Origin: Chrysaora quinquecirrha | Lineage: Eukaryota > Cnidaria > Scyphozoa > Semaeostomeae > Pelagiidae | Assembly (NCBI GenBank): GCA_014526335.1 | Contig: JACTAT010000147.1 | Span: forward strand, 181,487 to 245,486 | Direction of reading: 5' to 3' | DNA: 64,000 bases | Part shown: positions 12,701 to 22,430 of the stretch, in pieces | How positions within the stretch are numbered: the stretch's first letter is position 1 | Layout: every line of letters starts with the position of its first letter | Notes under the pieces: model-generated | Databases searched by the model: none | What the model was told of the DNA's origin: nothing | What the model saw: the letters and a program-made list of their open reading frames with translations, nothing else | Position numbers and translations under genes: made by a program

Positions 12701-15700
12701 ACGAAAGGGATCGTCGCTGCTGTTCCTATCGACCGTTGGTTGCATTTTTAAGCTTGTTTATGAAAGTAGGACAATCAAAACGGACTGATAACAAAACAAA
12801 CGTGCACTTATCCTCACGACTGACATTGCTCAAAGGAATGAAACAGGAACAAAATTGACAGCAAGCACTCTTTAATAAAGAAAGTGAGGAACATTCCAAG
12901 AGAGCAGAAATTAGAAGTTAGGCACAACATCCCTGAGGAAGACGAACTTTAATTCTGATAGAATAAGATTTTGTCACTTGCAAGGACTTATCTCAACTTT
13001 CGTAATTTGTTTCTTGATATAAAAAGTCATCCTTCTGGGTAATGTAGGCTAAAACTACCACATTTTGTGGGTAATCGCATATTGAAGCCATTCATATGTG
13101 TTGCATCACTTTCATGCTAATCAGCTAAATAAGAGGGGAACAATCCTCAGAAGTACTTTAAAATTTAATTTAAAAGCTTTCTTTATTGAAACCTCGGAGC
13201 CTTTCTTCATGGATTTTTGAGCCGTGATTTTGATCTCTTTCTGCGAAAGTTTTTCAATCTTACGATTCGTTGCGATTCTAGTACTGCGGCTGGTTAGTTA
13301 CTTAGATGTTCAAATTAAAGATTGCGAGGGTTCAAATACAAGATTTTCAAAAGAAAAAGCAGCCAGACCTTGTAGTACAATTTTTGCCAAAATTCAGTTA
13401 CTTCAGTGCCAGTTACTTTAAAAAGGGCACAAGTCTTGACAAGTTTGTCATTTTTCAGTGAACAAATGTTATCATGCCTTGCTTCATTTACCTTAACGGC
13501 TAAAAATAGGGTAAGGACTTACCCTGTCAAGAGACTCTGGTAGTAATTCCGTTAACGTCAGTTTCATCAAACCATATACACCAGAGTAGTGCCTGTTTGG
13601 TATCCAATCAATAAAAGGCTGGAAAATTTAAAACTTTTATACAGTACTTACACAAAACAGAAGGAAAATAGCTACATGGTTATTTTTAAAATTCTTATCA
13701 CAAAAGTATCAAGAAGACTCATTTAAAGAAGAGAATTTTCATTTAAAAGCACAACCGCTACCGAAATAGGATTTATTTTAGCAACTTTATCTTGGTATTT
13801 GATAAAAGCAGGAGGCTAATTAGTTTGTCATGAAAAGGGTAATGTAGTACACTGTGTGATATAAGGAACAGCAGTTTCAGAAAAAAACACAATCAGTGAG
13901 ATGAAGCTGCTGCTTCAAAAATATGCATTATCTCATGGAAAACAAAATGTTCTCATGATGTCTGCCTATCTTTGAATTTGTCAGAAGACTGCTTTCAGAC
14001 AATTTACAGGGGGTTACAATAACACCAGTAAAAGAAAAGTGGATTCAGAGAATACAATCCATATTAAGGGAATATTAGCAACTTTGTATTGCCAATCACT
14101 GGCAACGTTGGAAGTAACAGTCTAGCTTTTCTCTCTTAATGGGCTTTCTCAGCTAAGCCTTAGGCCTAGTTTAAAGGTCGCATTTTTGCCGCGTCGAATT
14201 AAATCAAATTCGCTTCGACAGTAATGCGGCAATATAAGGTCGTGGATTTAAAGGTCGATTGAAATGTTGCCGCATCAAATTGGAAATGGCGCCATTATTT
14301 CCACGCATGCCCATAATGGCCACAATGGATCAATCCACGGACCATCCTCCAAATCAATTGAATTCGACACAGCACAAATGCGACCTTTAAATTCAGTCGC
14401 ATTTCTGCCGTTTGATGCAACAAGACTGGCGATCTACCGCCGCATTTAACACTTTAATGCGGCAGTTGATTTAAAGGTCGTATTTATGTCGCATTTAATT
14501 GACACTTAGTTTCTTTCAGGCTACTTCTTTTAATTCGACGCGGCAAGAATGCGACCTTTAAACTAGGTCTTAGTTAGTGATTTTAAGTCTGACTGAACGT
14601 TGGTTGATTTTTATTTAGAATTCTATCTCTGCCATTGTTGATTTTTAAGAAAGGAAGAAAAACAAAATATTTACTGTTTATAAAGAAAAATCCCTCTTGA
14701 AACATCCTGGAATCCAAACAGTGAACAAACCACGTGAAAATTGCCACATAGGTTTTCATGAAAAGCTGATTTAGTCAGATTTAGCATGCCTTATATTTTT
14801 CTAGCCAACAATTACTACGTTGAAAAAAATTTTATTCCTGAAAAATCACCTATTATAATTGTCAATCAAAACAGAGAGTTCAAAAGAATGTTTCACACAC
14901 AAATTGGATTCAATAATTTGCAGCAAGAGGGAAGAATCGGAAAGGTGATCTTAATGTTTTCCTGATTCACTGTTTAATTTTATTTGGTGTGACTAGCTAG
15001 ATAAACAGATACATTAAGTTAGATAAAGAATTGAAATATAGAATAACAATGAAGACAAGAGACTCACCCTTGCCTTTTCTGTGTCATAGAATGTTACCAA
15101 AACTGTTTTGAGAGAATGAAAGTATTTTTAAAAAGCTGGCACTAACCAAAGGTACAACCATATATAACAACAAATATACTTAACACAGTTTCGTCCACTG
15201 TTTTATAAGAATTGGATTGCCTTTGAATTCTTTATCAAACCCAAAACAAGATAATCAAATCCTTTTCGAACTGGCATTGATTTGTTCTTGAAAAATGATC
15301 TCTTGAAAAGTTGTCGCTGGTTTCAACAATTTCATAAAGTTTAATGTTTATGTTGTTTATTTGATATGTATGTGGCTGCAGCTCATGCGACAAATGACAT
15401 ATACCTTGCTGAAGCATCCAAGTCTCAAATAACTTCTTTAATACAAGATTGGCAGATGAATCAGATATAAAATGAAAGTGCAGTGGGTGTTTTCGATAAA
15501 AAAGAATTGATTTGATCAGTGTAACAACCCTGCGGCTGTCTTTGAATCCAGCACAGACAATTGCAATGTGAAGTACCTGAAAAAAGCAGACTTTATTGCA
15601 TTTTACTTTTTAGATTTTTCACAAAAAATAACTGACACTAGAATGCCAGTGCTGAGCCTGTATCATACTTAATAAAATGGGGAACCACCCAAAATGATTC

Positions 15701-18700
15701 AAACCACCAAAAAAACCCAAAACAAGCCAAAACCACCCAAAACCATCCATAATCAGATCAAAACCACCCAAAACAACCCAGAAATGTCTGATTTACCTTG
15801 AAATTATTAAGTGGCAGAAAATTCTTTAAAAATCCCCTTGAAATATCATTCCTAACTCTTCAAATTCTACTTTCGTCTTGGGACCTCTTGTTCACATAAA
15901 AAGATTTTACATTGCTATAATCCGAAAGGGTTTTTTTGTTCACAACCTCACTGTAGTATTGAGCATGAAGTTGAGAGATGAAGCACAATCGCTTCAATAA
16001 ATATACCATTGGGAAAGGTATCCATTGTCTGGAAAGCATGTTTTCATTTTCATATCTTAAATAGCTTGCAAGAAAGACTATATCATAACTCAATCGTAGT
16101 GATCATGAAGGCTCTGCTACCACCAAGATGCTACAATTTGTATTAATTAATGGTCTTGCGATGATCGTGCAAAAAGACAGTCTCAAGTCTCGCGATCGTG
16201 CGATAATCGTACGGCAGTTAACGTTTTGTACTGAATCCAGGCTTTAAAAGCCGCAGTGACTGAATCAACCTCCGAGAGCAGCACACAAAAGATGATTAAC
16301 AAAGCACATTGTTCATGCTGTTCAAAAAATAATTTACTGCACTGTGATGATGTTTTGCTTAAATCTGAGTATTTTGAAGGGCTTCTCTCCCCTAATAAGT
16401 GAAAATAACTATTTTAGGTTAGTTTTGGGTGGTTTTGATTTTATTATGGAACATTTTGGGCAGATTTGGATCATTTTGGGTGGTTCAGCTGTGTCTTATA
16501 AACAGTATAACTTTCCATGTGTGGAGATGTGAAACAAACTCTCTGCAATTTGTACGCAAGCCTAATCTCAGCAATCGCAAAAAAATTAAAACTTAAATTC
16601 CTTATGAAACTGAAATGAATGATTCTAAAGCCCTCACAAATTTAAATGCAAAATTTTTATGGAACAACACTTAAATGCAACAATTCTTGAAGGATAGACA
16701 TGACATCGCAAAGCTTAATAAATAATGAAAAAAGGCATTGTTACCTGGCATTTTGCAATACCAAATCCTTGTTTGCAATTACCAAATGTTTTGCTAACTT
16801 TATTTTGCTCTAATTCATAAAGTGCACTTTGAGAGTATGACAGCTCTTCTTTCAGCTTTTTTATGTCATTCTCAAGGTCACCCAACATCACTGCATGACT
16901 TTTAGTTTTTCTTGCTGTTCCAAATGGTAGACTGAATACAGAACCACCAATCTCTCCATTTTTGTGAAAGAATTTATCTGGAAAAGAACAAATCACACAA
17001 ATTCACAGTGTGCATTATAGTGGCAGCTGATGCAGTGATAAAAAACACAATAGGTATCCATATTAAGTGTGCCTTAGAGCACGGGTTGGTGAGGACTTTA
17101 GAACTACATAATGAAGACCTAAAACCTAAGAACTACAAAGTAAGAACTTTAGACCCTATGTAAGAACTATCAAACTAAGACCTAAGACCAAAAAGCTTCA
17201 AAACTACCAAATGGTTTCAACTAAGCCTGCAATGCATGAAGCCAGCAGTACGAGATCAGCCATGGGAACGCAGGATTCTTCCTGTGCTGATTCAGACAGG
17301 TTTTTAGTCAGCACAAGTGATGAATTGAATCTTTTCTTGCTATGGCTGATCTTGCACTTAGCTGTCTTTGTAGCAGGCTTCCATAGGTCTTTTGAAATGA
17401 CTTAAAACTGAAAAGCATGTGTCAGCAAAAAGGATATGAATTCTATTTCCCTGGGATTCTTATTGATGACTAACAAAATTTGAAAGCGCAAGGTCGAGAT
17501 GTGTCGATCAATCAAAGCAAGCATAAGATGAGTCAGAAATCACAAGATTGCCAAATTAGTAGTCAGGATTGAATGTTTATATTTTCGATATTAGACCTTC
17601 AAGTCATGTCTTTTTCAGATAAAAGGGAATTCTAGACTAAAGGAAAAATGGACGGCAATTGTGAGAAGAGTAATACTACTGTACCTATGGTTCTTCATAA
17701 AAGGGAGTTCGACTTAACCCACAAGAAATTTAAGTCTTCACTTTCTTACAATTTTAGGTGCTTTGTGAGAGAATGTTAAGTGTGAGATTTTGTGCTTTAT
17801 TTTATTTACTCCAAAATTTTATTCACTCTACTTTGATAACAATAGAGCAATTGGGACTCCTCGAAAGTGAAGTGTGCAGCTCAATTGACATGGCAAACAC
17901 CTCAAAAAGGCAAGGAGATTATGTGGATGGAGGGGTCTATCATGGACCTAGTGAGCTAAAAGCCCTATCAAGACGTCCTTCACAGCATCACAGATCATGT
18001 GTGTCATGCTCAATCTTGCAATGCAATGTTACACCACGCAACAGCAGTACTGTAAGGGAGTAAAGTATGCAAAATGCAGAAGGAACCACCCTAGAATGCC
18101 TGTAATCTCCAGGGCAATCAGACACCTAAATGATCTGTTGAGTGTCTCAACCATGAATACAGCCCGACAAAGAGTAGAATGGAGGGAGCAGTAACTCATG
18201 GTCACCAAGACATGCAACAGAATGAAGGATGATGATGATGAAAGGTATGGCTTTTGTTTTCTTATAGATTCACGCTAACACCCCAATAAAGCCAGGTTGG
18301 AAAACTTGTCCCCACTCGCAATAACACTCGCGCCTCTCATATTGTTTGACCTATTGTCATGTTAATTAGCCTGTTGTTTTCCCAATCTGCTTGCACTGAC
18401 ACGTCAGCTGAAGCTTGTTTGTTTTCCAACCTGACAATAAAGTTTCCAATTCAATGTAAGACTTAAAGATCTCTGCCATGGTTATATGCACATCAGATCA
18501 GAAGGGCGTTGAGGTGTTGACTATAGCAAGGGTATACCCAGTGTTTTCTACTGTATACTGTGGTCATGTTTACAGTACAGGTAACTGTAAGACTGATTAC
18601 AGATTACATTTACTTGTATCTAATTTGGATACAGTAGTGCAACAGTACGGGTTGTCATGCATGTCTATGCTTTTGATACCTTTATAATTTCCAGCGGTGT

Positions 18701-18815
18701 CCAGTTTAGAGCTCATAAAAAGCAGAACAAGCGAACAGCCAACGGAACATACAACCAACACTCGCATCAATCTGTTTAGTTGAAGATTGCAACACTTTTT
18801 TGGCCAACATAGCAT
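800..18815 (-). CDS. LARGE1: LARGE xylosyl- and glucuronyltransferase, complete 22-exon gene
   Basis: This is a Golgi type II bifunctional glycosyltransferase that polymerises the xylose-glucuronate repeat (matriglycan) on alpha-dystroglycan. Exons in transcript order are 18680-18815, 16745-16977, 15405-15576, 15068-15102, 13523-13618, 12588-12671, 12044-12121, 11770-11901, 10760-10855, 10026-10055, 9108-9214, 8877-8931, 8188-8292, 7277-7358, 5236-5360, 4886-5001, 4107-4137, 3450-3556, 2812-2884, 2171-2298, 1236-1334 and 800-869. They sum to 2190 nt (729 aa), close to the vertebrate length. The protein has a membrane anchor at about residues 19-35 and a coiled coil at about 77-105. A GT8 xylosyltransferase domain starts near [10 protein letters not shown] (124), with LDTD (DxD 229-231), [10 protein letters not shown] and [12 protein letters not shown]49 glucuronyltransferase domain carries [15 protein letters not shown] (547-549), [28 protein letters not shown] and HMPHAPSFD. 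The start is the first in-frame ATG; ATG at 18767 is an alternative. Exon 1 was assigned by its membrane segment and matching phase and is the least certain. Most introns hold repeats. Confidence 0.95.
1540..2085 (+). other. Coding-like remnant in LARGE intron 20
   Basis: This block is richer in GC than the surrounding intron. It carries two overlapping open frames on the opposite strand to LARGE (1571-1765 and 1711-1977), offset by a frameshift near 1710-1765. The predicted peptides are Ser/Lys/Arg-rich and I do not recognise them. A degenerate transposon-derived coding segment is the likeliest explanation, but no family can be named. Confidence 0.3.
4225..4432. repeat. AATC tetranucleotide microsatellite
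   Basis: This is an imperfect run of AATC/ATCA units, with degenerate interruptions, in the LARGE intron upstream of exon 17. Confidence 0.85.
4660..4812. mobile_element. Small foldback/TIR element, related to the one at 24878-25148
   Basis: Internal inverted copies of a segment reading ATCAATGTTGA / TCAACATTGA flank a short loop. The right end reads CATAATTTTGTCCAAGATTGTAG. It matches, in the same orientation, the right ends of the elements at 25120-25148 and 33203-33228. The left end is not clear. Confidence 0.5.
5400..5545 (-). repeat. Possible tRNA-derived SINE (weak)
   Basis: On the minus strand there is a box B-like string GGTTCGAAACT (about 5440), preceded by GGTTGAGCGCTGGCGTAG, which resembles the 5' half of a tRNA-like promoter. 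It has no clean tail or target duplication. It is named only because the A/B box spacing looks right. Confidence 0.3.
6000..6312 (+). mobile_element. Tigger/pogo DNA transposon remnant (3' end)
   Basis: The plus strand encodes WVQELDRKF followed, after frame loss, by PAHP, the pattern around the catalytic region of Tigger/CENP-B-like DDE transposases. The final codons read like [12 protein letters not shown]. The right terminus ends GATAGCGGATGTTAACTG followed by TA, as expected for a TA-targeting pogo-type element. A second copy lies at about 19745-20100 in the opposite orientation. It is decayed and non-functional. Confidence 0.65.
6649..6806. mobile_element. Short TIR element (MITE) in LARGE intron
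   Basis: Left terminus CGCTTAAGAAGTATCC faces the inverted terminus GGCTTCTTAAACG about 158 bp away. There is no coding capacity. Confidence 0.55.
8188..8292 (-). other. LARGE exon 13 (example of a well-supported internal exon)
   Basis: The exon lies between TTTCAG and CCG|GTTTGT and encodes 35 whole codons. The acidic stretch [11 protein letters not shown] leads into [15 protein letters not shown], the linker between the GT8 and GT49 domains of LARGE. It is listed separately because the same DNA also gives an open frame in another phase that could be mistaken for a gene. Confidence 0.85.
8388..8530 (-). repeat. Interspersed repeat, copy 1 of 3
   Basis: On the minus strand it begins near GGACCTTTTCCAAGAGG, includes GAAATGGTAGATATCTTGAG and ends near CAGCAGATTCTTC. 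It is clearly similar to 9357-9512 (plus) and 9698-9850 (minus). The family is not identified. Confidence 0.65.
8590..8775 (+). mobile_element. tRNA-derived SINE with (CACCTT)n tail
   Basis: The 5' part reads GGCGTCATGGTGTAATCC, like a tRNA A-box region, with box B GGGTTCGGGCCC about 50 bp later. A tRNA-unrelated body of about 100 bp follows and ends in tandem TTCACC hexamers. This order (A box, B box, body, simple-repeat tail) is diagnostic of a SINE. It lies in LARGE intron 12, opposite to the gene. Confidence 0.75.
9357..9512 (+). repeat. Interspersed repeat, copy 2 of 3
   Basis: It contains ATAGACCTTTTCAAAGAGG, GAAATGGTAGATATATTGAG and GTGCAGCAGATTGTACTTG. It is inverted relative to copy 3, only about 190 bp away, so the two could form a long hairpin in LARGE pre-mRNA. 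Confidence 0.65.
9698..9850 (-). repeat. Interspersed repeat, copy 3 of 3
   Basis: The minus strand reads ATAGACCTTTTAAAGATG, then GGAAAATGGTAGATATTTTG, and ends with ATTGCAGCAAATTTTGC. It aligns with copies 1 and 2 with scattered substitutions. Confidence 0.65.
11470..11720 (-). repeat. Diverged copy of the LARGE exon 9 acceptor region
   Basis: Segment 11480-11600 resembles 10830-10950, which holds the start of LARGE exon 9 and its upstream intron. Shared strings include AACAGCATT, GAT.AT.TCCTG.AA and TGTGCTGTACT. It appears to be an old local duplication whose exon part no longer encodes the DIINAVIK peptide without change. It is not used in the coding model. Confidence 0.5.
14165..14567. 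mobile_element. Palindromic TIR element of about 400 bp
   Basis: The left terminus CCTAGTTTAAAGGTCGCATT is mirrored by AATGCGACCTTTAAACTAGG at the right end, and the inverted arms continue through GCCGCGTCGAATT. AAAGGTCG/TGCGGC motifs recur internally. There is no coding capacity. It lies in LARGE intron 4, with a possible short target duplication CTTAG. Confidence 0.75.
15655..16495. mobile_element. TIR element with ACCACCCAAAA repeats
   Basis: The left side carries repeated ACCACCCAAAA units (15690-15780). The right side (16425-16490) carries the inverse TTTTGGGTGGT units, with GAACCACCCAAAATGAT near each end. The roughly 600 bp interior has no recognisable coding region. It lies in LARGE intron 2. 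Confidence 0.5.
17088..17205. repeat. Degenerate AAGAACT/AAGACCTA minisatellite
   Basis: Irregular tandem copies of short units such as AAGACCTAA and AAGAACTA lie in LARGE intron 1. There is no sign of coding. Confidence 0.5.
18293..18433. mobile_element. Short TIR element (MITE)
   Basis: CAGGTTGGAAAAC at the left is mirrored by GTTTTCCAACCTG at the right, about 140 bp apart. CAATAAAG occurs next to both ends, one or two bases off, as a probable target duplication. It lies in LARGE intron 1. Confidence 0.65.
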
Positions 18816-19744
18816 AACTTTTCAAGCCTCTTGATCAATTTCCAAAGTGTTCTTGGCTTCTCTCAAATTCAGTGTCAGTTGAAATGCATCAACAAATAAC
18901 TTTTCTGCTACACCATTTTAATTTTCTATCCAAAAACGGCCAGTGAGGCAGTGAGGCTTCTGTTGTCTGAAAGAGAGCAGCTTCCTTTAGTTTTAGGCCT
19001 ATCTAATCTACCACTACTTTAGAAAAGTGGCCGTCAAGCCGATTCATTCATTTGTGTGGCTCTGTAATTGCAAGCTTTTGGGAATTATGTTTGGTTGAGT
19101 GGATTAGATAGGCTTAGAAGCTCAAATCCAATTGAACCACAATGCATCCGAGATGTCGTTACTTCACCGGAATTCACGAGAGTTCAACAACTGCCTGACT
19201 CTGCCATCAAAATCTTCATTCATGAAACTTCGTCGTATGGAGGCGCAGCGACATTAACCTTTGCTCCGGCAGATCCGCAATTTTTTACTCAACACTGATG
19301 ATCAGGATTGATCAAAAGCCTCAAATCGCCATTCAACTGCGCCCCGTCGGGGGGTGCCCAGCTTCAAAAACATACCCGGCCTTGTGCGGTAGGGAAATTT
19401 ACAACAAGAAACTAGAAAACTAAAATACGTTAACTTTTTCTTCAAGTGACATTATGACTAAAAACTCAAGAGCGCAGAGGATTTTTCGACAGTCATACGT
19501 CAGACAATTGTTTCTTGAACATGCGTCCACAAACTAACCCAGTTTCTTACAATAGCACTTAACTTAACGAATTGATACAAAAGGTAAAAAAATCAATACT
19601 GCAGAGATAGATGGTATGTAATTTACATGGCATATAAGATGTCTTTTAGTAAAAGGAAAGCATATAAAAACTACTGGTGACCAGTAACTGGTCCCACTTA
19701 AATCGGAGTTACCTATCAATCAGTCTTATCAAATTGCGGTAATG

Positions 19745-20100
19745 GAATTTGAAGGTCCTACAGTTGACATCCGCTATCTCCAACTTTCAAGGGAAACTGG
19801 AATTTGTTCGAGATAGCGAATGTTCGAAAAAACGGATGCCCCATATAAATATAAAAATTATAGTTCTTAAGTCAGAAAAGGAACCCCTACTAACATGCAG
19901 GTTTACTGATCCCAAATTTCATCAAACAAGTCTGGTATTTTTCAAATAGGAGTCAAAGCTCATCTACTTTCATCCCTACTATTGGTAAAATTGAGATAAT
20001 TGCGATGCAGCACATCTCGAAAGAGAAAAGCTTCATCAATCGTATACATGGGTAGCATATCACTTAGCTGCTGCCATTCCCGCTCCGCTAGGCGAACTTA
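19745..20100 (-). mobile_element. Tigger/pogo remnant, second copy
   Basis: The minus strand encodes a peptide like LFRDVLHRNYLNFTNSR, close to the copy at 6000-6312. It then runs through ATATTTATATGGGGC and GATAGCGGATGTCAACTG to the terminus at TA. It is non-functional and opposite in orientation to the first copy. Confidence 0.6.
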
Positions 20101-20453
20101 TACATATTTTCAGCCTGTCTCTTTAGGGGCCGCACACATATGCATTTTCTTGCTTTTGGGAACCAAAAAAGGCTGTCATTTTTGCAAAAACTTGACCTAT
20201 CTACAGTACAAAGCTTACTTGCAAACTGCCTAAAGTCATCCCTACCCATCTCAATTTGCAGCCAAAACAAATCATCAGACATGTATTTTAATACTGTCTA
20301 GACTAAATGTCAATGCGTTAATGATTTGGAAATTAATGGATTATGTTACTAGGTGACCATAAAATCTTGTATCCTGCGTTTTTCACTGTTTCAATGAACT
20401 TTTGTGAAATTTGAGCTATTTAATATGATCAACTGTTAGAATACGAGACACTG

Positions 20454-20670
20454 TTGTTTGATATAATTATCAAGTGTCTGGAATGCGTCTGGAATACTGG
20501 AATGCATTCCAGTGTTGGAATACTGGAATACCATTCCAGTAATCACTGGAATTATTCCAGTATTGACTGGAATATCATTCCAGTATTCCAGTATTCCAGT
20601 GTATTCCAGTATTCAAGTGTATTCCAGTATTCCATTCCAGTATTCCACATTCCATGTTTTCAAGATAGCC
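20454..20670. mobile_element. Minisatellite TIR element end (GGAATACTGGAAT type)
   Basis: Tandem CTGGAATATTCCAG-like units end at CCACATTCCATGTTTTCAAG then ATAGCC. This terminus is almost the same as the right end of the nested element at 44515. The left end is degenerate (TATCAAGTGTCTGGAATG). It belongs to the family described at 41274-45765. Confidence 0.6.
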
Positions 20671-21454
20671 ATATAAGAACCTAAGCGTCTTACTAAAGCC
20701 TGTCTAGGATCTTATGTAATGAGGTGTGTACCATAATCAGGGTGGATGTTGAAAGGAGGGTAATAAGAAACTGCAAGGGAAAATGAGGCCCCGCAATATA
20801 GCATGGCTTAAGGTAAAGCAGCTTAAGCATGTTCAATTTTTTCTATGTTCTGAATGCAATGCGTTTGGAGCACATGAAAGACATTAACCCAAGCACAAAT
20901 TGCATTCAAAACCCAGTTTAGTGATTCGAGTCTCTTTATTTAGAACCTCTTTGGATATCAGGCTTTTTATTGCTTCTTACTGAAATGCTCCTTATTTATT
21001 TGGAAGAAAGTATATAATTTCAGGCTGTAGTTTTTTAAAATGAAGCAAATGAAGTTGCGTATGAGCGGGTTTTTAGGCTACTGTAATTACAAGACGAGCA
21101 ACCTAAGAAGGCTTCAATTAGTAAGTTATTTTCAACCACAAGTATTATAATATTTCATACAATCCGAATTTAATAAAGGATAGGCGGAACCGCTTGTCAT
21201 CCGTGCCCTTTGTGTAATACAAACGGATGGCGAATAGACCATTGATTTTGTACGATCTACAGAGTTCATAATTTAGTTACGACACGCATACGTACACGCA
21301 TACGTATATGGTATCCATTAAAAAGCGAGATTTTTTAGCCGTAAATTGTAAACTTATCCACCGTCAGTCTTCATTTATCTTTAATTATCATGGAACATAA
21401 CTTGTTCCTCTGGGTCACTTACATTCAAATAGACTATAGGAAAACGGATAAAAG

Positions 21455-22392
21455 TTAAAATGGAGGCATCGGAAGATCTGGGTTGAGATATCGGAATCTT
21501 TGTTCTCCAGGTAAAGTGAGTCCTTGGCTGTAAGCGGTTGGCGAATAATTTCTAGTTTTTTCTTTCTTTGTAGTTTTTGTTTCAAGAAGCCGTTGTCCTT
21601 TGCATTTGCCAACAAACTTTTTCATCAAAGAGCGAATTTTCTCTGGAATAATTGGGCTGTTCGACATAGTAACCTAAACAGAAAAAACATATGATTAACT
21701 GAGCAAAATGTCACATACAAAGGAACTATTTTCTTCTATTTTTAAATGGAGACATAGAAAGTTAGTTAGTTAGAGAGTCAGTTAGTCAACTAGTTAGAAA
21801 GCTAGGAAATTAGTCAGATAATTAGTTAAGTTATTTGGCCGGTTAGTTACTTCGTTAGTTAGTTATTTAGTTAGTCAGTTACTTAGTTAATAAGTTAATT
21901 AGTTAGTAAGTTAGTTGGTAAGGAAGTTACTGAGTTAGTTAGCGTGTTAGTTGGATAACAAGCTACTCACTTAGTTAGTTAGTTGGTTAGCTAGCTAGTT
22001 AACTAGTTATTTAATTATTTAGATAGTAAGTTAGTTAGTAGCATAGTTTCTAAGTTAGTTTGTTAGCTACTTTGGAAGGTAGTAATTTAGTTAGTAAGTT
22101 TATTAGCTAGTTAGTTAGTTAGTTAGTAAGCTAGTTAGAAAGTTGGTTGGTTAGTAAGCTAGTTAGTTAGTTAGATGGTTAGTTAGGTAGTGAGTAAACT
22201 TGTTCGTTTGTTAGTTTGTTAATTAGTTAGATACGTAATAAGTTCATTAATTTGTTAGCCATTTTGTTGATTTGTTAGCTAAGTGAGTAACCTAGTTAGT
22301 TGGTTGGCTAAGTCAGATAATATGTTTGTTTGTTGGTTAGTTGGTTAGCTAGTAAGTAAGTTAGTAAGTTGGTTAGTTAGTTATTTAGTTCT

Positions 22393-22430
<38 letters not shown>

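Larger units (their letters stand above)
18816..21454. other. Intergenic region between LARGE 5' end and SCAF-like 3' end
   Basis: The region holds the presumed LARGE promoter (18816 to about 19400, with a small GC-rich patch at 19335-19385), a Tigger remnant (19745-20100) and a TIR minisatellite element (20454-20670). The open frames here (for example 19068-19298) show no recognisable domain. No TATA box or other promoter element is assigned with confidence. Confidence 0.5.

Noticed and set aside
13224..13421. Possible SINE or small gene (GGGTTCAAATAC near 13328)
   Set aside because: It has a box B resemblance only. There is no convincing A box, tail or duplication, and the open frame has no recognisable domain.
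17758..18063. 101-codon plus-strand frame
   Set aside because: It lies within the first LARGE intron in antisense, with no motif and no splice-consistent neighbours.
19068..19298. 76-codon plus-strand frame near the presumed LARGE promoter
   Set aside because: It has no recognised domain, no introns or context, and a length expected by chance.
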